From positions 26,273 to 90,272 of the forward strand of contig DAOUFG010000184.1 in NCBI GenBank assembly GCA_034430115.1: DNA of 64,000 nt. The letters are read 5' to 3'. Every line of letters begins with the position of its first letter. The first letter of the stretch is position 1. Made by a program: the position numbers and the translations under genes. This stretch comes from CAIXPS01 sp034430115. GTDB taxonomy: Bacteria > Chloroflexota > Anaerolineae > J036 > Brachytrichaceae. The notes beneath the pieces were generated by a model. The model worked only from the letters and a program-made list of their open reading frames with translations. It did not search any database and was not told where the DNA came from. Below are positions 58,672-64,000 of the stretch, piece by piece.

Positions 58672-58709
58672 AACAGATCCTTTAACATTGCTGTCGCCAG
58701 ATTTGCGAG

Positions 58710-59363
58710 TTATCGAATACTAATCCTAACGGTGAGGCTGCCAATGTTGTCTTCAGGGGTGTCATCATTGGGGCCTAACCACAATACACCATCTGTGTTG
58801 CTTTGGAACTCGTTTCTCACACCTATAGCAATTGGGGGCGAGTTTCCAACTCCGCCAATTAGCATGAGTAGATTTTCGTCAGGTATTGGGAACCCAAGAT
58901 TCTGACCATGTGGGACAGCAGGGTCTCCGTTTGCACCGACAAGTGCCCATCGGTTGGGATCACCGGCACGCCAACTTCCCCCGATATATTCAACGGTCAC
59001 ATACTGACCCTTCTTCACATCTAGCCGGGTGTCGCTACGTTGCGCAGTTGCTTGCACTGTAAAGTCTATGGATGTAATAGGTTGTTGTGTCGCTGTAGGT
59101 ACAGGCAACGGGGTTTCAACTACTTGGGTTGGGCTAACCGCTGTGTTCAAGACTTGGTCATTTGAGGAAGATGTAGGCAACGCAGTCGCCGACGGATTGG
59201 AAGAAGGAGTCTGTAAGGCAGGCAGAAGAAGCAAAAGTACTGCTCCTACTCCTGTAAGAACGGTTACGACGTTTGCGAGATAGGACATTATTCCCGAGAG
59301 GCTCTTGCGCATCGCAAGCGAGATTAATGCGATTACCGCGAGGACGATAGCCACAAGTTGCAT
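58710..59363 (-). CDS. membrane-anchored PA-IL-like lectin protein
   Basis: The Met at 59363 (MQLVAIVLAVIALI) has AGGGGA upstream. Two helices precede a Ser/Thr/Pro linker. The C-terminal ~110 residues resemble the PA-I lectin (LecA-like) fold: YVTVEYIGGSWRAGD, ENLLMLIGGVGN and GVLWLGPNDDTPEDNIGSLT. It converges with the LamG-like gene and is the only leftward gene in this part, a sign of separate entry. Confidence 0.65.
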   Translation of the reverse strand: MQLVAIVLAVIALISLAMRKSLSGIMSYLANVVTVLTGVGAVLLLLLPALQTPSSNPSATALPTSSSNDQVLNTAVSPTQVVETPLPVPTATQQPITSIDFTVQATAQRSDTRLDVKKGQYVTVEYIGGSWRAGDPNRWALVGANGDPAVPHGQNLGFPIPDENLLMLIGGVGNSPPIAIGVRNEFQSNTDGVLWLGPNDDTPEDNIGSLTVRISIR

Positions 59364-59479
59364 GTGAATCCCCTGTGAGGCTAACCAAATTGAGTGAGTA
59401 CACAAATATTATATGCTGGCCATGTGCCGAATGCGAAGATATCAGGTGCCGGCGGTACAATACCCTCACCAGAAGCGGA

Positions 59480-59511
59480 AAGGCGCGCGGTTCGAACCGT
59501 GCGCCTTTTTT
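59480..59511 (+). terminator. intrinsic terminator before the lysis module
   Basis: AAGGCGCGCGG, a TTCGAA loop and CCGTGCGCCTT (59480-59507) run into six Ts. It ends rightward transcription ahead of the gene at 59604. The GGTTCGAACC centre imitates a tRNA T-arm but no tRNA is present. Confidence 0.75.
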
Positions 59512-59603
59512 GTTGGCCGATTGACGCTAGAACACCCGTTTCATAGAATGGTGATATGGCACGAACAACAGTTTCAGATTCTCAACAATCCGTAAGGAGC
59601 AGT

Positions 59604-59834
59604 ATGTGCCTCGTTCGCCTGGAGGATAACCTGGAGGCGAATTTCATGGCCGTCTGGCGCCGCATGCGCCAGCGGAACCACAAGGGGGGAGTCACGCACT
59701 ATGAACTGACGTTCAATATCAACGAGGACGAGGGCCGCATCACGGTCCGCAATGCGCAGAAGGACATCGCCACGAGTAGCGATGCCATCACCGACACGCT
59801 CAACTTCCTGGGGGTCAATCTCCCGCCAACCTGA
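59604..59834 (+). CDS. small phage protein
   Basis: The ATG at 59604 follows AAGGAG by six bases, better than an in-frame ATG at 59556. The 76-residue product (FMAVWRRMRQRNHKGGVTHY, EDEGRITVRNAQKDIATSS) is of unknown family. Confidence 0.55.
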   Translation: MCLVRLEDNLEANFMAVWRRMRQRNHKGGVTHYELTFNINEDEGRITVRNAQKDIATSSDAITDTLNFLGVNLPPT

Positions 59835-59897
59835 CCGGCTCGTTACATTTGAATAACGGCTGGACATAGCCCAGCCAAACGCCAAAAGCGGGTAGTC

Positions 59898-59931
59898 GCG
59901 CGGCATTCTCACTTGAGATGCCGCGCTTTTT
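59898..59931 (+). terminator. terminator-like hairpin in the lysis-gene leader
   Basis: GCGCGGCA (59898-59905) pairs with TGCCGCGC (59919-59926), and a T-rich run follows up to the GGAGG site at 59941. It sits directly before the holin-like gene, so late expression may need read-through. Confidence 0.7.
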
Positions 59932-59951
59932 ATTTTTCTCGGAGGTGCACT

Positions 59952-60440
59952 ATGTTTCGCAAGTTCCAATTCGTTCGCAAGCCCAGTCTCTTCCTGTTCG
60001 TCGCCGCGGTTCTGTCGCTCGCCTTCGCCCAGCCGGCATTGGCAGCCCCGCCCGGCACGCCCTCGGCCGACGCGAGCGCCGTGCTGGCCACACTGAAAGC
60101 AATTGTGCTCAGTATCTGGTCATACGACGGTGTGAAGGTCATCGCGCTCAGCGTGATCGCCAACACGGCGCTGGCTGTGGCGCTCGCGGTCAAGCAACGC
60201 AATTTCACCTTTCAGCGCCTAGGGGATTTTCTGTTCGACCTGATCCCCTACGTGCTCGTCTATTACGTGTTCAAGCTCTTCGGCGACGCCATCGAGTTTG
60301 GCTATGTGGCCATCTCCGCCTGGGCGTTCATCGAAGCGCAGATCGCCAGCGCCATCGTCCAGAACCTGGAAGACCTCGGGTTCCCCATCCCAGTGCCGAT
60401 CGGCGACGTCACGGGCAGTCCGGACGGCCCGCAGCCGTAA
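59952..60440 (+). CDS. holin-like membrane protein with signal sequence
   Basis: The ATG at 59952 follows GGAGG. Residues 1-31 look like a signal sequence (FLFVAAVLSLAFAQPALA). At least two membrane helices follow (VKVIALSVIANTALAVALA, LIPYVLVYYVFKLFG). Its position three genes before the lysin supports a holin or related lysis role. Confidence 0.6.
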   Translation: MFRKFQFVRKPSLFLFVAAVLSLAFAQPALAAPPGTPSADASAVLATLKAIVLSIWSYDGVKVIALSVIANTALAVALAVKQRNFTFQRLGDFLFDLIPYVLVYYVFKLFGDAIEFGYVAISAWAFIEAQIASAIVQNLEDLGFPIPVPIGDVTGSPDGPQP

Positions 60441-60709
60441 TGGCCATGACGCCCGATCTGATCCAGCTACTGACGGCCGCGCTGGGGATCGTCACGGCGG
60501 CATTGAACCTGCGCAGCGCGCTACGCCGGAAAGACGCCATGCGCGCCTGGCGCTTCATTGCCGCCGGCGTCACCTTCTACGTGGCCGTCGTCATGATCGT
60601 GTCGCTGTTTCATGTCGTTGAGTTCATGCCTGTGGGGGGAACGCTTCTGTGGCCGGCTTTGATGGCCCTGCTTGGCATTCTCGCAGGCTATGCCATTTTG
60701 GATCAGTAG
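60440..60709 (+). CDS. small multi-span membrane protein, holin-like
   Basis: The ATG overlaps the previous stop by one base. The 89-residue product has three likely helices (LIQLLTAALGIVTAAL, WRFIAAGVTFYVAVVMIVSL, LLWPALMALLGILAGYAI), a common holin topology. Confidence 0.6.
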   Translation: MAMTPDLIQLLTAALGIVTAALNLRSALRRKDAMRAWRFIAAGVTFYVAVVMIVSLFHVVEFMPVGGTLLWPALMALLGILAGYAILDQ

Positions 60710-60711
60710 AT

Positions 60712-61017
60712 ATGCAAATCACCATAGCCGATGCGCTGGGCTTTATCTCCGCAATTACCGCGCTCCTCATCGCCCTATCGACCAGGCGCAAGACGAATGC
60801 CGAACGCGAGGACCTGGAAAGCCAGATCACCGAACGGGTCCTGGAGCGTGCTCACAAAGAGATGGAGAGCATGCAGAAGCAAATCGACGGCCAGCAGACG
60901 GAAATCATCGAAGTGAAGGCCGAGAACCGGCAACTGCGCGCCTGGGTCAAGCTGTTGTGCGACCAGGTGGTCAGCCTGGGCGGCGTGCCGGTGCCCATGC
61001 CAGATAAGGAGAAGTAA
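60712..61017 (+). CDS. membrane-anchored coiled-coil lysis protein
   Basis: A short N-terminal helix (IADALGFISAITALLIAL) and a long coiled coil (~30-80; REDLESQITERVLERAH) give a spanin- or holin-accessory-like shape. The stop overlaps the lysin start by one base. Confidence 0.6.
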   Translation: MQITIADALGFISAITALLIALSTRRKTNAEREDLESQITERVLERAHKEMESMQKQIDGQQTEIIEVKAENRQLRAWVKLLCDQVVSLGGVPVPMPDKEK

Positions 61018-63539
61018 TGGATAGCTACGAAAATGGGGTGGACGTCTCGCAATACCAGGGGAGCATCAACTGGCGGACGCTCGCCGCGCAGGCACAGTTC
61101 GCCTGGATTCGCGCTTCCGACGGCACCCTCCCCGACACGCGCATCGACGCCAACTGGTCCGCGTCCAGGGGGCTATTGCCGCGCGGGCCCTACCTGGCCT
61201 TCTACCCGCAGATCAACCCCTTGCTTCAGGCGCGTGCGCTGTTTGCGCGCCTGGGCGACGACTACGGCGAACTTCCGCCGGCGGTCGACGTCGAATCTCC
61301 CAAGCAGGCGTGGAGCGCAACCTGGCGCGAGAGCCTGCAAACCTGCCTGGCGGAGGTGGAGCGCATCGCCGGGCGCAAACCCGTCGTGTACACCGGCGCC
61401 TGGTATATGCCCTACGTGGGCAATGCGCCTTGGCTGTCGGAATACCTGCTTTGGCTCGGCGAATACGTCCCCGCCGCCAGCCTCGTCATCCCCAAGCCCT
61501 GGGCGACCTACACGATCTGGCAGCACAGCTCCAGCGGCGACGGCCAGCGCTACGGCGCCGCCTCCACCTACATCGATTTAGACGTGCTGAGCGTCCCGCT
61601 TAGCACCTTGTTCAAGCGTGAAACCATGACCAACGTACAAATCACCTCGGGCGACGGCAAGGTAACCAGCCTGCCGCTGCCGCTCACCATCCAGGGCGAC
61701 CTGGCCGGCCTGCGCATCACCGGCAGCAGCCAGCCCTATGTAGACGTCCCGGCGCCGCTGACGGTGGCGGAGATCGCGCCGGACCCGATCATCGAATTCT
61801 CGGCCGACGCGACCAGTATCGCCGCCGGCGTCGCCGTGACGCTCAGCATGCACTTCGAGCACGTGGACGGCGCCTGGCTGGTCTACGACGGCGTCGATCA
61901 CCCGCTGGACGGGTCGGTGCAACCGGTCGTCGTCAAGCTGACGCCGCAGGCCTCGACGACCTACGCGCTCAAGTGCCTGGTAGCGGGCGAGTACGTCGCG
62001 AAAGAGATCGCGATCACCGTCGCGCCGGCCGTGGCGGAAGGCGATTGGGCCGCCCAGTTCTGGGCGAACGAATCCCTGCAGGGCGATCCCATCGTCAGCA
62101 AGACCTATGCGGGGCCGGACCTGTCGATGCAACTGGGCACCGGCAGCCCCGATTCACTCGTCCCTAGCGACCACTTCAGCGCGCGCTTCACGCAAGTAGC
62201 GACGTTGCCCGCTGCCGCCTACCAATGGAGCATCGGCGCCGACGACGGCGTGCGCTTCTACGTCGACGGCGAGATGGCGCTGGACAAGTGGGTGCCGCAG
62301 GTCGCCACCTACGTCGTGACCAGGACGCTGGCCGCCGGGCGGCACACGTTCGTCGCCGAGTATTACGAAGACGCCGGCGCCGCGAACTTTTCGATCACCA
62401 GGCGCACCACGATCAACCTGACGACGATGCGCGTGATCGGGGCGCACACGCTGCATTCGACCGGCGAGCCGCTGCGCTCGCGGCTGAACGGCGGCAAGAC
62501 CATGTTCACTTGCATGAACGCGGACGAGGCGGCGCGCCTGGCGCGCGACGGGCACGACGTGTGGCAGCGCACGTGGAAGGAGAATTCCGACTGGTCCCCG
62601 TCGCAGATCGTCGCCCTGCAGCAGGCCTTGCCCGACGACGTCAAAGCCAACGTCGGGCTGATCGTCAACAACGAAGGCGATTGGGGATTCGGCCGGCGCG
62701 GCGACGAGACCGCCTACGCCTGGCTGAAGCGCATCGCCCAGAAGTACATCGACACGATGAAGATCGCCTACGCCGCCGGGTATCGCCGATTTGCGATCTG
62801 TTGCATGCCGATGGGTTGCCCCGACGTCACGGACGAGGAAGTGCGCAAAGGCCTGCGCGACTTCTTCAAGGGTTTGTATAACTACCAGACCATCGAGGGC
62901 ACCAAGGACGGCACGCGAGCCGAAATCCGCTTCGACTGGCACAACTACGTGCCGACGCCCAACTGGCTCTATCCGGACATGACCGTGCCCGCCGTCGCCG
63001 CGAGCGCGCTCGGCGCGAAGGCCAGCGCCACGAGCGACGTCCCCGCTCTCGTGATGTACCCCGGCCCCGTCAAGGTGGTTCGCGCCAAAGCCGGGCGCGA
63101 CGAGCACGAGGTGACGTGGATGGTGCCCGACACGAGCAAAGCCCTGGCCTCGGCGCTCCCCAGCACGACGCGCACGATCCGTCCGTGCGACTGGTTTCTC
63201 ACCCGCTACTTGTTCTGTTTCTGGCCCGAAATGGGGATCGAACTCGACCCAAACGTTTCAGAGATCTTCAGCTCGGAAACCGGCTGCGACGAAGGCGGAA
63301 AGGGCGGCATGGTAGCGCAGGCGCTGGGGCCGGCCGGCTGCCAGCGTTGGGTCATCCGGGCGCTCGACCTGGTGTGCGAGCCGCTCGTGATCGACGGCGT
63401 GAGCTATCCCACGCCGTATCTGGGCGGCACCATCTTCACCCTGGCCATGGATGACCCGCAGTGGACGCCCGGCTATGGGATCGGGGAATACCTGGCGTCT
63501 CCTGAAGTGGACGTGACCAAGTGGTCGCGGAAGGTATAG
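61017..63539 (+). CDS. GH25 muramidase-PA14 lysin
   Basis: Residues 1-200 form a GH25 lysozyme domain: ENGVDVSQYQGSINWRTL, then PPAVDVESP with the catalytic D-x-E near 91-93, and YTIWQHSSSG. Ig-like strands (~205-335) follow, then a PA14-like domain (~340-470; FWANESLQG, IGADDGVRFYVDGEMALDKW, YYEDAGAANFSI) and a ~360-residue C-terminal domain (VGLIVNNEGDWGFGRRGDE, IRFDWHNYVPTPNW) that reads like a second glycosidase barrel. It would cut peptidoglycan at lysis. At 840 residues it is long for an endolysin. Confidence 0.8.
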   Translation: MDSYENGVDVSQYQGSINWRTLAAQAQFAWIRASDGTLPDTRIDANWSASRGLLPRGPYLAFYPQINPLLQARALFARLGDDYGELPPAVDVESPKQAWSATWRESLQTCLAEVERIAGRKPVVYTGAWYMPYVGNAPWLSEYLLWLGEYVPAASLVIPKPWATYTIWQHSSSGDGQRYGAASTYIDLDVLSVPLSTLFKRETMTNVQITSGDGKVTSLPLPLTIQGDLAGLRITGSSQPYVDVPAPLTVAEIAPDPIIEFSADATSIAAGVAVTLSMHFEHVDGAWLVYDGVDHPLDGSVQPVVVKLTPQASTTYALKCLVAGEYVAKEIAITVAPAVAEGDWAAQFWANESLQGDPIVSKTYAGPDLSMQLGTGSPDSLVPSDHFSARFTQVATLPAAAYQWSIGADDGVRFYVDGEMALDKWVPQVATYVVTRTLAAGRHTFVAEYYEDAGAANFSITRRTTINLTTMRVIGAHTLHSTGEPLRSRLNGGKTMFTCMNADEAARLARDGHDVWQRTWKENSDWSPSQIVALQQALPDDVKANVGLIVNNEGDWGFGRRGDETAYAWLKRIAQKYIDTMKIAYAAGYRRFAICCMPMGCPDVTDEEVRKGLRDFFKGLYNYQTIEGTKDGTRAEIRFDWHNYVPTPNWLYPDMTVPAVAASALGAKASATSDVPALVMYPGPVKVVRAKAGRDEHEVTWMVPDTSKALASALPSTTRTIRPCDWFLTRYLFCFWPEMGIELDPNVSEIFSSETGCDEGGKGGMVAQALGPAGCQRWVIRALDLVCEPLVIDGVSYPTPYLGGTIFTLAMDDPQWTPGYGIGEYLASPEVDVTKWSRKV

Positions 63540-63551
63540 GCAGGCGCAACC

Positions 63552-64000
63552 ATGAAGATCGAAGGCATTCAGATCGAACGCGTCCCGCTGGCGGAGCTGC
63601 ACCCCGATGCGGCGAACGCCAAGCGCCATCCGCAGCGCAATATCGACGTCATCAAGGCGTCTCTCCTGGAGCACGGCCAGTATCGCCCGCTGGTCGTGCA
63701 GCGCGCCACCGGGCGCATCCTGGTCGGCAACGGCGCATACGAGGCGATGCGCCAGTTGCTCTGGCCGGAATGCGACGCGGTGCGGCTGGACTGCGACGAC
63801 TTGCAGGCCACGCGCCTGGCGCTCGTCGATAACCGCTCGTCGGAGTTGGGCGAGTGGGACGAAGAGACGCTCGCCAACCTGCTGCAGCAGGCCGGCGACG
63901 TCGCCACGTTGGGCTGGTCCGAGCAAGAGTTCGACGACCTGCTGGCCCAGGTGACGCCGGCGCTTGAGGCGGGCAACGACGCGGAGGACCCCGGCCCGCA
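63552..64000 (+). CDS. ParB-like phage protein, 3'-truncated by the window edge
   Basis: The frame from the ATG at 63552 stays open to the end of the window. The N-terminal ParB/Srx domain reads IERVPLAELHPDAANAKRHP, then SLLEHGQYRPLVVQ, ILVGNGAYEAMRQL and LALVDNRSSELGEWDEETL. Such domains precede DNA methylase or terminase genes in many phages, and the protein may continue into a methyltransferase. Confidence 0.75.
   Translation, partial: MKIEGIQIERVPLAELHPDAANAKRHPQRNIDVIKASLLEHGQYRPLVVQRATGRILVGNGAYEAMRQLLWPECDAVRLDCDDLQATRLALVDNRSSELGEWDEETLANLLQQAGDVATLGWSEQEFDDLLAQVTPALEAGNDAEDPGP

Noticed and set aside
59485..59505. Possible tRNA 3' end (GGTTCGAACC resembles a T-arm)
   Set aside because: The sequence is the centre of a perfect terminator hairpin with a T-run. 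No anticodon arm, D-arm or CCA end can be drawn around it.
59413..59595. 60-codon frame spanning the terminator before the lysis module
   Set aside because: It reads through a strong terminator hairpin and has no ribosome site.

Overview
The window looks like an accessory-gene stretch of a Chloroflexota (Anaerolineae/Caldilineae-like) chromosome. The phylum call is an inference. It rests on the style of the genes: EAD-type STAND proteins, an AAA_35-like NTPase, replication-relaxation proteins paired with TraG-like ATPases, three large serine recombinases, and many exported proteins with Pro/Thr/Ala-rich linkers ending in SH3, excalibur, LamG-like or PA-IL-like domains. No rRNA, tRNA or CRISPR array was seen.

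Layout. 1-4.7 kb: two translationally coupled P-loop NTPases of the bacterial conflict type, the first cut by the window edge. 5.1-9.3 kb: a leftward plasmid/ICE-like cluster (unknown, DUF2958, RadC, unknown), a VapBC-like pair and a TraG-like DNA-transfer ATPase. 9.7-13.0 kb: a large EAD1-STAND NTPase, visibly AT-rich. 13.5-26.1 kb: element 1, with two replication-relaxation proteins, a second TraG-like ATPase, an ExeA/TniB-like ATPase, RHH and HTH proteins, two PD-(D/E)XK-type nucleases and a closing serine recombinase. 26.1-35.1 kb: element 2, GC-richer, with a tyrosine recombinase, RepA-like helicase, a three-plus-three inverted 10-bp repeat array, a DnaG-like primase and a second serine recombinase. 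From about 35.1 kb to the right edge: element 3, a temperate-phage-like element with a third serine recombinase at its left end.

Element 3 resembles lambda in logic. A long leftward operon (44.7 to 35.1 kb, mostly 4-base overlaps) carries small membrane proteins, a DUF559 nuclease, a RecT-like protein, a Gp3/RDF-like protein, a ParB-like protein, a split DnaJ (J-domain and zinc-finger genes) and the integrase. Rightward, from 49.4 kb, come an RHH protein, a DnaD-like protein, a DnaC-like loader, small membrane proteins, exported proteins, holin-like proteins, a GH25-PA14 lysin and a ParB-like protein. The two operons start at promoters sharing a 31-bp operator-promoter sequence (28 of 31 identical). 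Between them lies an immunity-like region with an XRE repressor, an exported SH3-excalibur protein, the TcmP/Gp37-Gp68 three-Cys pair and a RelE-like toxin-antitoxin pair.

The most unusual signal is a pair of similar intergenic RNA-like units, at 23.5-23.7 and 32.1-32.3 kb. Each follows a small excisionase-like HTH gene, with a TTGACA -35 box placed on that gene's TGA stop codon. Each lies upstream of a large serine recombinase gene, and they share several primary blocks and compensating stems. I do not recognise this RNA family.
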